Assembly (NCBI GenBank): GCA_045542535.1
Contig: JAZQLF010000004.1
Location: forward strand, 62,001-126,000
Origin: DTU089 sp045542535
GTDB lineage: Bacteria > Bacillota > Clostridia > Oscillospirales > Acutalibacteraceae
DNA: 64,000 nt
Direction: 5' to 3'
The position numbers and the translations under genes are program-made. This document shows positions 1 through 9,406 of this stretch, piece after piece. Every line of letters starts with the position of its first letter. Position 1 is the stretch's first letter. The notes below the pieces were generated by a model. The model searched no databases. It was not told the DNA's origin and was given only the letters and a program-made list of their open reading frames with translations.

Positions 1-930
1 ATACTCACTTGCATCAAATGATGATGTTGTGTACTCTTCGTAAAACTTGGGAATCATAAGAGGTACGTAGCTCTTTTCAGAAAGCTTTTCTAAAATATCT
101 TTTTGAAGATCAGTTGCTGCTGAGAAATAAACTGAACTTAACATATAGCCTGTTTGCATTTGGAAATAGTTGATTGAAGATGAAAGCTCTGAATAAAGCA
201 AATCTACAATAACGTCCATTTCAGATGTTACAAGTTCGTGAGCATCGTTGAAAGCTTTTTTGATTTCAACAACTGCTCTGTCAGGAATATTGATAGAACG
301 AACCATTTTAATTTCCTTGTCTGCAATAGCAACGAAGTCAAGAACGTCGTCAGTTAAGCAAAGGAAACCTATAACATCGTCAGGACTTAATGAATCAATG
401 ATAACTCTGGTCCATGCAAGGAAAGAACTATCAATATCAACAACCTGAAGCTTTGCTTCTTCAAAGTTCTGAACAAGATTCTGAAGCATCATATTTCTTG
501 CACCAACAAGAAGAACATTCAATGCAGGTTGGTCATCGTCATCTGTTGTTTCGTCAATAACAACGAAATCAAGACCTAATTCGGAAACAGGAACAGGAAT
601 AAAATCTTGAGCCTGCATAGTAATTACGCCTCTTAACTTTTCATCGGGCACCTTGGGGAATGTTGCATAACGCATAATAACATTCTCGTTGTTAACGCCT
701 ACAACAATAGGTGAGTTTGTATTAAACTTGCCGCGATTAAGCATATCGGTAAGAGCAACGTTAAATAATGTATTATCCATTATTAAACCGTTTGCAATTA
801 CATTAGGTTCAAAATCTTCCTTTTCGAAAGCTGTTACCTTAAATTTACCGTCTGAGCCTTTGGTAAGCTCAACAGCTTTAATTTCATGTGAATTGTATTC
901 AATGCCGATAGCACTGTTTACTTTTGCCAT
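1..930 (-). CDS. pilM: Type IV pilus assembly protein PilM (partial, C-terminus outside window)
   Basis: The frame is open from an ATG at 930 to the window edge, about 310 residues, with an AGGGAG ribosome-binding site just upstream. The product begins MAKVNSAIGIEYNSHEIKAV and shows the actin-like ATPase fold pattern of PilM: a first beta-hairpin with a G-I-E-Y segment, then a phrase resembling the PilM core (IVVGVNNENVIMRYATFPKVP). PilM is cytoplasmic and in other bacteria links the PilN/PilO inner-membrane proteins to the pilus motor. It is the last gene in the window of the run PilP-like, LysM/secretin-N, PilT, PilC, PilM, 36 nt after pilC. Assignment to PilM is fairly sure from both sequence and context. 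The actual C-terminus and any downstream pilN/pilO genes cannot be seen. Confidence 0.82.
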   Translation of the reverse strand, partial: MAKVNSAIGIEYNSHEIKAVELTKGSDGKFKVTAFEKEDFEPNVIANGLIMDNTLFNVALTDMLNRGKFNTNSPIVVGVNNENVIMRYATFPKVPDEKLRGVITMQAQDFIPVPVSELGLDFVVIDETTDDDDQPALNVLLVGARNMMLQNLVQNFEEAKLQVVDIDSSFLAWTRVIIDSLSPDDVIGFLCLTDDVLDFVAIADKEIKMVRSINIPDRAVVEIKKAFNDAHELVTSEMDVIVDLLYSELSSSINYFQMQTGYMLSSVYFSAATDLQKDILEKLSEKSYVPLMIPKFYEEYTTSSFDASEY

Positions 931-966
931 TATATCTACTCCCTTGCAAAGGATTTGAATTTAAAA

Positions 967-2166
967 TTATGTGGGTGTTGCTGTTGTTGCCTGGAAAACA
1001 GGAAGATAAAGAGCAATAATAAGGAAACCAACGATACTTGCAAGACCAACAAGCATAACGGGCTCAAGAGTTGAACCTAAGCTCTTAGCAAGTGTATCAA
1101 CGTCTTCCTCATAGAACTCAGCAACCTTATCAAGCATGGTGGGAAGAGTACCGGCCTCTTCACCGATTGCTATCATACCTATAAGCATGGGGGGGAACAA
1201 TCCGGACTGGTCAAGAGATTCGTGGATTGTACCACCGTTTTCAACTTCTTCAATAGCCTTTGTAACTGCAGCTTCAACAAGCTTTGAGCCGGATGTGGGA
1301 CCTGCTGTTTCAAGGGCTTTAACTGCTGTAACACCGCCACCGATAAGTGTTGCGAAAATACGACAGAAACGAGCAAGAATTGTTTTTGTAATAAGTTCGC
1401 CGATAATGGGGCACTGCATCTTGTGATTTTCCCAGAAATGCTGAACAGGAGGAGATTTTATAATTCTGATAAGCAAGAAAATCAAAACTCCGATTGCGGG
1501 GAAAATTGCATACCAATATGCACGTAATGATTCCGAAAGGAAATAAACAAATTCTGTTATGGGGTTCAAATCTTCAACAGTTGCTGTCATTCCCTGGAAA
1601 GTGGGAACCATGAAGATAAGCATTACAAGAAGAATAACAATCGCGAATGCACCAACCATCTTGGGATATGATGTTGCAGCTTTAACAGAGTCTTTAAGCT
1701 GTTTATCTTTATGTAACTGGTTGGACATTGCCAAAAGAGTTTTATCAAGCATACCGCCCATTTCACCGGCTGCAATCATTGAACAGAAAAGATCTGAGAA
1801 AACAGGTCTCTGAGCAAGGAATGCTTCCGAAAGAGCTGAACCGCCTTCAACATCATCTGCAATGTTTTTGATAGCATTTGCAAGTGTCTGGTTAGTAGTC
1901 TGCCCAACAAGAGTCTGCATTGACTGAGTAACCGGAATACCGGCACTGATCATAGCAGAAAGCTGACGAGCAAACATAGACATATCAGCAAGAGCAACTT
2001 TTTTGCTTCTTGTTTTCTTAACGCCTTTGGTTTTAGCCTCGGAAAGTTTTGTTACAACAACGCCTGCTTCACGAAGTTTTTCGTAAGCTTCGCCAGTATT
2101 ACTTGCAACAACCTTACCTGTTATTGACTGACCTTGTCGGTTTAACGCTTCATACGTAAATTCCAA
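967..2166 (-). CDS. pilC: Type IV pilus inner-membrane platform protein PilC (GspF family)
   Basis: 399 residues, the usual length for the PilC/GspF family. It has two homologous cytoplasmic GspF domains (roughly residues 65-190 and 268-390), each with the family's acidic helix and the MIAAGE or MIAIGEEAG signature, and three membrane helices (about 168-190, 215-235, 370-392). PilC is the polytopic platform on which the PilB and PilT ATPases act to extend or retract the pilus. The start is a TTG at 2166, preceded by a GGGGG Shine-Dalgarno about 8 nt upstream. It lies 28 nt downstream of pilT and 36 nt upstream of pilM, so these are one transcript. No odd features. Confidence 0.93.
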   Translation of the reverse strand: MEFTYEALNRQGQSITGKVVASNTGEAYEKLREAGVVVTKLSEAKTKGVKKTRSKKVALADMSMFARQLSAMISAGIPVTQSMQTLVGQTTNQTLANAIKNIADDVEGGSALSEAFLAQRPVFSDLFCSMIAAGEMGGMLDKTLLAMSNQLHKDKQLKDSVKAATSYPKMVGAFAIVILLVMLIFMVPTFQGMTATVEDLNPITEFVYFLSESLRAYWYAIFPAIGVLIFLLIRIIKSPPVQHFWENHKMQCPIIGELITKTILARFCRIFATLIGGGVTAVKALETAGPTSGSKLVEAAVTKAIEEVENGGTIHESLDQSGLFPPMLIGMIAIGEEAGTLPTMLDKVAEFYEEDVDTLAKSLGSTLEPVMLVGLASIVGFLIIALYLPVFQATTATPT

Positions 2167-2194
2167 GAGTCTGCCCCCTTATAATAAATGAATA

Positions 2195-3283
2195 TCAATA
2201 CATTTGAATCTGTCTTAAAATTTCTGCTCTTTCTACGCAGTTTTCCAAAACTGATTCTCTGTTAATTTTTTGTTCTCTGAGTAATTTAAGAAGAGCCTGG
2301 TCCATTGTCTGCATACCTTCTTTTTGAGCGGTCTGCATTGTGCTGTAAATCTGATGGTCTTTACCTTCACGAATCATATTACGGATAGCAGGAGTATCAA
2401 CCATATATTCAACTGCAGAAACACGTCCTCCACCGAGGCGAGGCAACAGCTGCTGAGAGATAACTGCGCGAAGAGTGTTGGAAAGCTGACTTCTTACTTG
2501 GTTTTGCTGCTCGCTGGGGAAAGAGTCGATAATACGAGCAATTGTAAGCGGAGCAGTCTGAGTATGTAATGTTGAAAGAACAAGATGTCCTGTTTCAGCA
2601 GCAGTAAGAGCAATACTGATACTTTCGGGGTCACGCATTTCACCGATCATAATAACGTCGGGGTCGTGACGAAGAACAGTTCTTAATGCATTGTTGAAAC
2701 TGAGAGTATCTCCGCCCAATTCACGCTGTCTGACAATAGAGCGCTTGTGGGAATGAAGGAACTCGATGGGGTCTTCAACTGTAACTATATTATACTCATA
2801 GTTTAAGTTCATGTGGTTAAGCATAGCCGCCAAGGTTGTTGACTTACCGCTACCTGTAGGACCTGTTACAAGAATAAGTCCGCGAGGAAGAGAACAAAGT
2901 CTTCTTACATCGGCAGGCAACCCAAGTTTATCAAGGGTGGGGATTTCAAAGGGGATTGCTCTGAAAACCCCTGCCAAAGTACCGCGCTGAACGATAATAT
3001 TACCTCTGAATCGAGCGCACTTGGGGACTGAATATGAAATATCTAATTCAAGGTTTTCTTGAAGGTCACGCTTATTTTTGTCGGACAAAACCTGCATTAA
3101 CATATTTTCCACATCAGCGGGTGTCATTGGGGGAAAATCCTGCTTTACGATGTCACCATCTATACGAATGCAGGGTGGCATACCAACAACTATATGAAGG
3201 TCGGAACCTTTTTTTTCAACCGTAAGCCTGAGCAATTGCTCAAGGCTTACAGGATAAATACTTGGTTGATTAATAAATTCCAA
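2195..3283 (-). CDS. pilT: Pilus retraction ATPase PilT
   Basis: Hexameric secretion ATPase that powers pilus retraction. Visible motifs: the N-terminal PAS-like part with GSDLHIVVGMPPCIRIDG, Walker A GPTGSGKST (about residue 141), the Asp box TVEDPIEF, Walker B VIMIGEMRDPES with its glutamate, and the His box STLHTQTAP. There is no N-terminal GspE extension, so PilT rather than PilB. A GTG at 3292 is also in frame, but GGAG at 3292-3295 sits 8 nt before the TTG at 3283, so I prefer the TTG, which gives 362 residues. The C-terminal AIRNMIREGK segment is the retraction-specific AIRNLIRE-like motif. No PilB extension ATPase is in the window; it may lie beyond position 1. Confidence 0.93.
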   Translation of the reverse strand: MEFINQPSIYPVSLEQLLRLTVEKKGSDLHIVVGMPPCIRIDGDIVKQDFPPMTPADVENMLMQVLSDKNKRDLQENLELDISYSVPKCARFRGNIIVQRGTLAGVFRAIPFEIPTLDKLGLPADVRRLCSLPRGLILVTGPTGSGKSTTLAAMLNHMNLNYEYNIVTVEDPIEFLHSHKRSIVRQRELGGDTLSFNNALRTVLRHDPDVIMIGEMRDPESISIALTAAETGHLVLSTLHTQTAPLTIARIIDSFPSEQQNQVRSQLSNTLRAVISQQLLPRLGGGRVSAVEYMVDTPAIRNMIREGKDHQIYSTMQTAQKEGMQTMDQALLKLLREQKINRESVLENCVERAEILRQIQMY

Positions 3284-3320
3284 AACAGTCACTCCAAAGT
3301 GAAATTTTTAAAAATAAATT

Positions 3321-4994
3321 TTATGCAATTTTATTCCACATATCTATGATAAGATCAATATTTTCGGGAGATTCAAGAACATAAAGAACATGTTTAATGT
3401 TTTCATCTGACGGATCAAGGTCAGCAGAAACATGGAATGAATCAACAGAAATTGTGGGATTGTTAAGAAGTGTAACAACGAGTTCTTCCTTAGTTGCAAG
3501 GATTGACAATTCGTCTGCACTTGTGATTGTTGCGATGGGATAGTACATCTCAGCAAGGTTGTTATCAAGAGAAGCAATGATTTCCTTAACCTCTTCAACC
3601 TTATTCTGGTTGCAATAAACCATAATTGATTTTGTAAGTTCGGGATATGAACCGAAGTAGAATTCTACACCTTCGATATCTACATAAGCAATCTTGCTCT
3701 GAAGCTCGGAAGCAACAATATTCTGAAGGTCATAAGTGAAGAATGTCTTAGTTGCGTCGTTATCAGCAGTATCGTTTTCTTTGATTCGTGCAACAGCTTC
3801 TTCAACTTCCTCAGAGTCGCCCTTAATCCATACTCTCTTTTCATAGAGATCAAGACCAAGAACCTCAACATCATAACCGAAAGTGGAGATGATTGATGCT
3901 GCATCGTCCTTAGTAATATACTGAAGATCAACTTTAACAAGTGATGTTTCGCCATCTGTAATAACTACATCGCTGCTTGTGCCGCCTTCTGTTGTACCGT
4001 CCTGAGTGCCACCCTGTATAGCATCGTTGTTTTCAAGAGTAGCATCCTGGTAGTCAACAAGTTTCTTAACGTTCATAATGTCTTTTAATGCATCACCAGA
4101 AGCATAAACGTAAAGAGTCATGGGGTGAGCAGACATAGTGATACCGGAATGAAGACCGAGTGAAGAAAGCAAGCCGCTAAATTCACTTGCGGTAATATAT
4201 TTAAGGTCGATAGCAGTAAGGCTTGTGCTGATGCTTGCGCTACCAACTGTTGTATTCTTTTTATTATCAAGAGTTTTGATAAGCTGATTAACTTTAGCAA
4301 GTTGCATAGGTGTGCCGCTTATCCAGAACTCTCTGAGGTTAATGTCAACCTTAACGAGTTTAACAGAAACACCAAGTGTTGAAAGCTGTGATGTAAGTGT
4401 ATCTGTTGAGATGTATTTAAGAGAGAATTTTGTAAGAGCATCTTTATCAACGAAACTTGAGTTAAGAGTTTCAGCTGTACCAACATAGATTATATCATCG
4501 TTTTTGATATAAGTCATATCAACCATACGAAGGATATAGTCAATTGCTGTAAGAGGAGTTACATTGTCAAGAGAAATCGCAGGAACAGTAGTTGTTGTAC
4601 CTTTGAAAATCATTGTGTAACCTGTGTGAGCAAGAACTGTTTCAAGAGCACCGATAAGATCAGCATCTTTGAAGTTGATTGAAATAGTGCTTGAAGAACC
4701 ATAATATGTAGTAGAATCGTCTTCAACAGAAACAGCACCGGGAATGTCAAGCTTCTGACCAACATAAAGTTCAGCGGAAGCAGAAATTCCGTTTGTTGTT
4801 ACGATGTCAGATACCGTAACACCGTGAGCAGCTGCGATAGAAGAAAGAGTATCGCCCTGTTTAACGATATAGGTACCCATTGCTTCGTCAATTGCGCTAC
4901 CTGCTGCTGAGAGCGGTAAAATAGCGCTCATAAGCAGAACAAGCACAAGGGCAAAAATGCCTATTGACCTCATTTTGCGTTTGTTTGTTTTCAT
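3321..4994 (-). CDS. Secreted LysM protein with secretin-type N-domains, type IV pilus associated
   Basis: 557 residues. An N-terminal signal peptide (about 1-32) precedes a LysM module (about 41-86, YIVKQGDTLSSIA and YVGQKLDIPG) that should bind peptidoglycan. Next comes an STN-like domain (about 104-172, with INFKDADLIGALETVLAHTG and a TPLTAIDYILR helix), then several repeats resembling secretin N1/N2 domains, each with an L-K-Y-I or L-Q-Y-I start and a W-I-x-G strand (WISGTPMQLAKVNQLI; WIKGDSEEVEEAVARI). The beta-barrel secretin domain is absent; the protein ends in a helix. It lies 46 nt after the PilP-like gene and 28 nt before pilT. A role in guiding or anchoring the pilus through the thick wall is inference. 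The ATG at 4994 has an AGGGGGAT ribosome-binding site. Confidence 0.72.
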   Translation of the reverse strand: MKTNKRKMRSIGIFALVLVLLMSAILPLSAAGSAIDEAMGTYIVKQGDTLSSIAAAHGVTVSDIVTTNGISASAELYVGQKLDIPGAVSVEDDSTTYYGSSSTISINFKDADLIGALETVLAHTGYTMIFKGTTTTVPAISLDNVTPLTAIDYILRMVDMTYIKNDDIIYVGTAETLNSSFVDKDALTKFSLKYISTDTLTSQLSTLGVSVKLVKVDINLREFWISGTPMQLAKVNQLIKTLDNKKNTTVGSASISTSLTAIDLKYITASEFSGLLSSLGLHSGITMSAHPMTLYVYASGDALKDIMNVKKLVDYQDATLENNDAIQGGTQDGTTEGGTSSDVVITDGETSLVKVDLQYITKDDAASIISTFGYDVEVLGLDLYEKRVWIKGDSEEVEEAVARIKENDTADNDATKTFFTYDLQNIVASELQSKIAYVDIEGVEFYFGSYPELTKSIMVYCNQNKVEEVKEIIASLDNNLAEMYYPIATITSADELSILATKEELVVTLLNNPTISVDSFHVSADLDPSDENIKHVLYVLESPENIDLIIDMWNKIA

Positions 4995-5039
4995 TGGATA
5001 ATCCCCCTAATTTATATGTATATTACATAAATTATTTAT

Positions 5040-5561
5040 TTAAGCCAAATTAAGTTTTTTAGTTATCTCGCCTGCTTTGAAGATAACATAATCGGAAGCG
5101 ATTTCTTTAAGCTCCCAATCGGAGTCGCCGATTGTTTCGCCAACAGCGAGAGTTAAAGTGTCGCCCTCGGAACCGATCTGAATAAGAGCTGTTTTAAGAC
5201 CGCTTGAACCAACAACTGAACCTGTATAAGTTGCAGAAGCAAGAATATCAGGTGAAAGCGGGTCGCTGTCAATGAGATTAACAATCTCCTTATCCTTAAT
5301 GATGTTGTTTCCGGGAATAACCTGAACTTCGTTAGACTGAACAGAAGTATCAACTGTATCAGAGTCATCTTTGTTCATTAAAATTCCGTCGCCGAAAATC
5401 ACTAAAAGGAAAACAGCCACAATTATCAAGAAGAGAATTACCGGAATTACGATTTTCATAATCGGGTTTTTCTCAAAAAACTGAGCTACTTTTAAAGTAA
5501 CACCGGTTTTACTACCTGCCTGTTTTTCTTTTTTTGTGAATTTGGGTAATTCAAGTGCCAT
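5040..5561 (-). CDS. PilP/GspC-like single-pass membrane protein of the pilus operon
   Basis: 173 residues, first gene of the visible pilus operon. A lysine-rich cytoplasmic start is followed by one membrane helix (about 36-58, KIVIPVILFLIIVAVFLLVI), an extracytoplasmic linker, and a small C-terminal beta domain (about 105-173: TYTGSVVGSSGLKTALIQI, then LAVGETIGDSDWELKEIASDYVIF). That strand order resembles the homology-region domain of PilP/GspC, whose partner in diderms is the N-terminal part of the secretin. The neighbouring gene encodes secretin-like N-domains, which fits. Family membership is inferred from pattern and context, not a firm match. A GGAGG site lies upstream of the ATG at 5561. 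Confidence 0.55.
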   Translation of the reverse strand: MALELPKFTKKEKQAGSKTGVTLKVAQFFEKNPIMKIVIPVILFLIIVAVFLLVIFGDGILMNKDDSDTVDTSVQSNEVQVIPGNNIIKDKEIVNLIDSDPLSPDILASATYTGSVVGSSGLKTALIQIGSEGDTLTLAVGETIGDSDWELKEIASDYVIFKAGEITKKLNLA

Positions 5562-5806
5562 AGAAAAGCCTCCAAACCAAGTTAATAATTACCTAAATAA
5601 TGTAAAGTCAAGCGATATTTTTGTGCTTAAATACCAAAAATGTCGCAAAAGGGCGCAAAATGCCCTAAAATAGACTATATCACAGTAAATATGATACTAC
5701 AAACAATTGAAATAATCAATACTTTTTCTATAAACTGTTGAAAAAAGTTGCAAAAACTCTGTTAGAAAAATCCGCTTTATTTTTATAAAATTTGACGAAA
5801 AATAAA

Positions 5807-5831
5807 AAACTCTCCGAAAAACGGAGAGTTT
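5807..5831 (-). terminator. Rho-independent terminator after the Wzz/BY-kinase gene
   Basis: A 10-bp stem (AAACTCTCCG paired with CGGAGAGTTT, loop AAAAA) sits just past the stop at 5838 and on the minus strand runs into a T-rich tract. It separates the kinase gene from the pilus operon that begins at 5561. The remaining gap to 5561 is AT-rich, with no other clear element. Confidence 0.8.
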
Positions 5832-5837
5832 AAATAA

Positions 5838-7400
5838 TTATTTACTACTGCGTCTGTGTCTGTGTTTTCCGCTACTGCTTGAGCGACTTCCATAGTAATA
5901 AGAAGAACCTCGGCTGCCGTAGTAGTAGGAAGAACCATAATATCCGCCGTAACGATTTGAGAAGTAACCGCCGTAGCCATATCCGGTCTTGCCACCGAAA
6001 TTAACATTTGTGCTACCTGCACGGTTGTAGATGCAACCAAGAATTTCAGCCTTAGCAGTTGTAATGTCACTGAGAGCATATTCAATTTGGGGAATTGCAA
6101 CTCTACCCTCTGATGTTACAAAGATAACTGAATCTGTGTAGTTAGCAACGATAGCTGCGTCAGCAACAACACCTGCAGGAGGACAGTCAACGATTACATA
6201 ATCGAAATTTTCTCTTGCCTGTTTGATGATGTTTGCCATAGCCTCGGAAGCAAGTGTTTCTGAAGGATCCTGAACTGCAGCAGATGCAACAAGAAGATAG
6301 AGGTTAAGTTTTTCAATATACTTAACGGATTCTTCAAAGCTCTTCTTGCCTGTAACGATATCATAAATACCCTTTTCGCCTTCAACAGAAATGCCAAGAG
6401 TTTTACAAACCGCAGGTTTTCTCAAGTCAGCGTCAATAAGAAGAACTGACTTACCGCTCTTTGCAAGGGAAAGTGCTGTATTTGTAGAGCAAGTCGTTTT
6501 ACCTTCACTTTCGGTAGAACTTGTAATAGCGAAAACTGAATAACCTTTTTTAAGCTTAACGTTTTCGATTTTTGTTCTGATAAGCTTGAAGGTTTCAATG
6601 AAAGGAAGACCAACATTCTTATCAGTAATAAGAAGTCTTGTGCGGTCATTTTTCTTTTTACCTTTTGCCTTAATATCGGAAACAGTAGCAAGAACGCTAA
6701 TGTTGAAATTATTTTTGATATCTTCGGGAGAAAGGAGCTTGTTCTGAATCTTTGCAGTAATAAGAATAATCAAAACTGCAAGAGCTGCACCCATAAGAAG
6801 ACCGATGCCAGTATAAATAATGGTTGATGAGTCGGAAGCGAGTTTTGCTTTAGTAGCGTTATCTACAACGCTGATTTCAGCAGTGTGGAATCCTTCCTCT
6901 ACGATTTGGGGGTACACACTCTGAATTGCAGTTGCAACCGCGTATGTAAGTTCCGGTTCATCAGATTCAACTGTAACGCGGATGAGTGTAGTGTCCGGTA
7001 CAACTTCAACAGTTATTAAACTGCGGAGGTTTTCTTTTGCATATTCCTCACCGGTTGTTGATTTAACAATCTCCTGAACTTTTGTAATAAAGTCGTTACC
7101 TGTTTGAATAAGAGTTTTAAAGTTATTTGCAAGTGTTGTAGAAGCCTGCGCGTCACTTGCAGAAGTAACTATTCCGGCAGTACCTGCAATATCTTTATTT
7201 TTGTTAGAAACATTAAAAATGATGCCTGAAGTATATGATTCTGTATAAGTTATTTTAGCTATACCAAAACCTGCAATAGAAAAAGCTACAACAAAAGCCA
7301 CAATGAGCCACCATTTATTAAGAACCTGTCTTACAAGCTTGATAATTGGTTCAAGACCGGTAACTTCGTCATAAGATGATTTTTTATCTTCGTAAGCCAT
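5838..7400 (-). CDS. Wzz/CpsC chain-length regulator fused to BY-kinase (Wzc/CapB-like)
   Basis: 520 residues from the ATG at 7400, chosen because GGGAG lies just upstream; an in-frame start at 7448 lacks one. Domains: N-terminal Wzz-type region with membrane helices near 31-49 and 196-222 bounding an extracytoplasmic loop, then a P-loop tyrosine autokinase with Walker A (TSSTESEGKTT), Walker A' (VLLIDADLRKP) and Walker B (VIVDCPPAG). The C-terminus is a tyrosine cluster of YYGS and YYYGS repeats, the usual autophosphorylation tail. Such proteins control chain length and export of capsular or exopolysaccharide. In many Firmicutes the two halves are separate genes; here they are fused. No Wzx/Wzy or glycosyltransferase genes are adjacent in the window. 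Confidence 0.9.
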   Translation of the reverse strand: MAYEDKKSSYDEVTGLEPIIKLVRQVLNKWWLIVAFVVAFSIAGFGIAKITYTESYTSGIIFNVSNKNKDIAGTAGIVTSASDAQASTTLANNFKTLIQTGNDFITKVQEIVKSTTGEEYAKENLRSLITVEVVPDTTLIRVTVESDEPELTYAVATAIQSVYPQIVEEGFHTAEISVVDNATKAKLASDSSTIIYTGIGLLMGAALAVLIILITAKIQNKLLSPEDIKNNFNISVLATVSDIKAKGKKKNDRTRLLITDKNVGLPFIETFKLIRTKIENVKLKKGYSVFAITSSTESEGKTTCSTNTALSLAKSGKSVLLIDADLRKPAVCKTLGISVEGEKGIYDIVTGKKSFEESVKYIEKLNLYLLVASAAVQDPSETLASEAMANIIKQARENFDYVIVDCPPAGVVADAAIVANYTDSVIFVTSEGRVAIPQIEYALSDITTAKAEILGCIYNRAGSTNVNFGGKTGYGYGGYFSNRYGGYYGSSYYYGSRGSSYYYGSRSSSSGKHRHRRSSK

Positions 7401-7507
7401 TTGATAATCTCCCTTTGAATTATTTAGCGGTATTGCAAGAGACCGCAATACTCAATCCTAACTATTTTATCATAAATATCAATATACTACAATAGTTTTT
7501 TAAAATT

Positions 7508-9178
7508 TTATAGTCCCATATTATCTAAAAAGTTCTTTTGCTGTTGTTTTTGGGTTTGGTCAACGGAAGTAACAATTTTTCTTTCCGATGCAATTCTTTC
7601 CCTGTCTAAAACAGAAGCGAGAATTCTTATTCCCCAAAAAGCAGGTAAAAGGAACGGAAGTTTTTTCAGAACAGGGTATCTGATTCTCATAGTTTTGAGA
7701 GGCGGGAAAACTCTTTTGAAGAAGTAAGAATTGTCAGATCCACCGTAGCGTCCTTTTGCCACTGCACTGAGATAGCTGTTTGTTCCGTTTCCGAAAACGC
7801 CGCTGAGAATTATAAACCGGGACATTTCTTCCGTAAGCGGATCCCCTGCCCTGCTTTCAAACCAAAATTCGCAAAGGCTTTCTATTCTGTGATTGAACTG
7901 ATTTAAACCGATATCAGAAAGAGATTTTTCCAAAAGCACCTGATTGCATTTTGCTTTCAGCTTGTTTTTTAAATAATAATGGTCAACAATGGTTTTAATT
8001 CCTGTACCTGCAGTTTCAAAATGATGAGCAGTATGGGAAAGAATATAAACATAAAAATCCTCATCAGTCATATTCATTTCATAACCGTCGGTTGAAACCA
8101 TACGTTCAAAAGCGCCTTTGTAATAATCATAACCTTTGTCGTAGTCATATTTCAATTCCTGATGAAGTTCAACAATAAGAAAAGGCTTTTTAATGTAACC
8201 CGTATCTTTATCATCGCCGTTAGAATTACATTCATATCCTCTGTTCACAAGAATTTCTTCTGCTTTTCGGAATTTTTCCTTTTCAACATATAAATCCATA
8301 TCAAGCATAAAGCGTGAATCAGGATTGTCATAAAAAGCGCTGACCTTTGTCCCTTTCAGGAAGCAATGCTTAATCCCGGCTTGAGAAAATTCATTAGAAA
8401 GCTCTTCCCGTTCTTTTTCTTGCGCCGTATATCTGGCAGATGTTTTAAAAAGCTCCTTGCTGAATGCACCTTTTATCTGAGCATCTGCAAAACCGCATTT
8501 TAAAACAGATGGAGCAACCATTGCAGTTACACGATGATTTTGGGAAAGCTTATATAATTTCTTGAAATCTGTGTTTTCAGAGAATTCAAATATTTCCCCA
8601 TGCAAAAAGGCTTTAATAACAGAAATAAGAACTCCGCCCACAGCTACAATATCATCATTTATTTTCTCTTTTTCTTCATTGGAAACAACGATCTCCTCTT
8701 CAGGCTCGTTTTTACCTAACATAGCCTTTTTCAGAAGATGAAGTTTATATCTGAATCTACGCAAAGGGTATCTTCTGCCAACATTTTTGACATATTTTTC
8801 CTTGTGATTTAAATATTGTAAATCAGAATCCACGTCAATTTCTTTTCCGTCAATTACAAGAATTTTTGCTATACCTATTATATTAGCGTCTGTTATGCCG
8901 TACTCCAATAAGAATTGGTTATCGCCGCACATAACATATTCGCCGTTTTCTTTTATATCAACAACACGGTGTAAAACGAATGCACCGTCTTTTCTGCGAT
9001 AAAGCGGAATATCACCAACTTTGAGAGGCAGAACAGGCTTTTTGATTTTAACATAATCCCTGTTTTGATACAGAAGCGGATTCATGCTCGTTCCTGTTAT
9101 GGGAATCTGAAAATCAAGACCGCGACTAAATGCCTCTTCAATAAAAGGAAGCAATGTCTCCATATTAACTTTTGGCAT
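7508..9178 (-). CDS. S26-like signal peptidase domain fused to family-5 nucleotidyltransferase
   Basis: 556 residues. Residues about 1-115 look like an S26/S24 peptidase core: ITGTSMNPLL holds a candidate catalytic Ser31, GDIPLYRR follows, and FVLHRVVDI holds His70 where a lysine would be in classical LepB, so a Ser/His dyad as in SipW-type or archaeal signal peptidases. No membrane helix is evident. Residues about 180-540 resemble the uncharacterised nucleotidyltransferase family NTP_transf_5 (PF14907), with HCFLKGTKVSAFY and the metal-binding MLDMDLYV (Asp293, Asp295). Related nucleotidyltransferases occur in RiPP clusters such as paeninodin-type lasso peptides. The gene lies 228 nt downstream of two short peptide genes on the same strand. 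That it processes or modifies them is inference. An AAAGGATG site precedes the ATG at 9178. Confidence 0.72.
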   Translation of the reverse strand: MPKVNMETLLPFIEEAFSRGLDFQIPITGTSMNPLLYQNRDYVKIKKPVLPLKVGDIPLYRRKDGAFVLHRVVDIKENGEYVMCGDNQFLLEYGITDANIIGIAKILVIDGKEIDVDSDLQYLNHKEKYVKNVGRRYPLRRFRYKLHLLKKAMLGKNEPEEEIVVSNEEKEKINDDIVAVGGVLISVIKAFLHGEIFEFSENTDFKKLYKLSQNHRVTAMVAPSVLKCGFADAQIKGAFSKELFKTSARYTAQEKEREELSNEFSQAGIKHCFLKGTKVSAFYDNPDSRFMLDMDLYVEKEKFRKAEEILVNRGYECNSNGDDKDTGYIKKPFLIVELHQELKYDYDKGYDYYKGAFERMVSTDGYEMNMTDEDFYVYILSHTAHHFETAGTGIKTIVDHYYLKNKLKAKCNQVLLEKSLSDIGLNQFNHRIESLCEFWFESRAGDPLTEEMSRFIILSGVFGNGTNSYLSAVAKGRYGGSDNSYFFKRVFPPLKTMRIRYPVLKKLPFLLPAFWGIRILASVLDRERIASERKIVTSVDQTQKQQQKNFLDNMGL

Positions 9179-9195
9179 TTAATCACATCCTTTTT

Positions 9196-9273
9196 AAGTG
9201 CAAAATGCAAAATGCAAAATATACTTTTATGCAAACACTTTGAGCTTTGCACTTTGCATTTTACACTTTATTC
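9196..9273. repeat. Inverted pair of degenerate 7-bp tandem repeats
   Basis: Left arm 9196-9223 is four heptads of the AAATGCA type; right arm 9246-9273 is four heptads of the TTTGCAC type. The arms are reverse complements at about 20 of 23 positions and could fold into a long hairpin just upstream of the peptidase-nucleotidyltransferase start. It belongs to the heptad repeat class also found near 42625, 42811, 49067, 49480, 49555 and 50579. Confidence 0.7.
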
Positions 9274-9280
9274 ATAACAC

Positions 9281-9358
9281 AAGCCGGGTTGCCCCGGCTT
9301 GCTTAGAAATCATTAAATGAGGTTTCCTCACTCTCTTACCCACCGAGGTGGGTAAGAG
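9281..9358 (-). other. Cluster of three hairpins downstream of the peptide genes
   Basis: Three perfect stems lie in the gap between the peptide genes and the fusion enzyme: 9333-9358 (12-bp stem, 2-nt loop), 9319-9329 (GAGG/CCTC) and 9281-9300 (8-bp stem AAGCCGGG/CCCGGCTT, loop TTGC). None is followed by a convincing U-tract on either strand. They may attenuate or process the transcript between peptides and enzyme; that is inference. Confidence 0.5.
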
Positions 9359-9406
9359 GTAATAAGTTTAACACTTAATGCAAATCTGTAACCTTTCGGT
9401 TATGGA

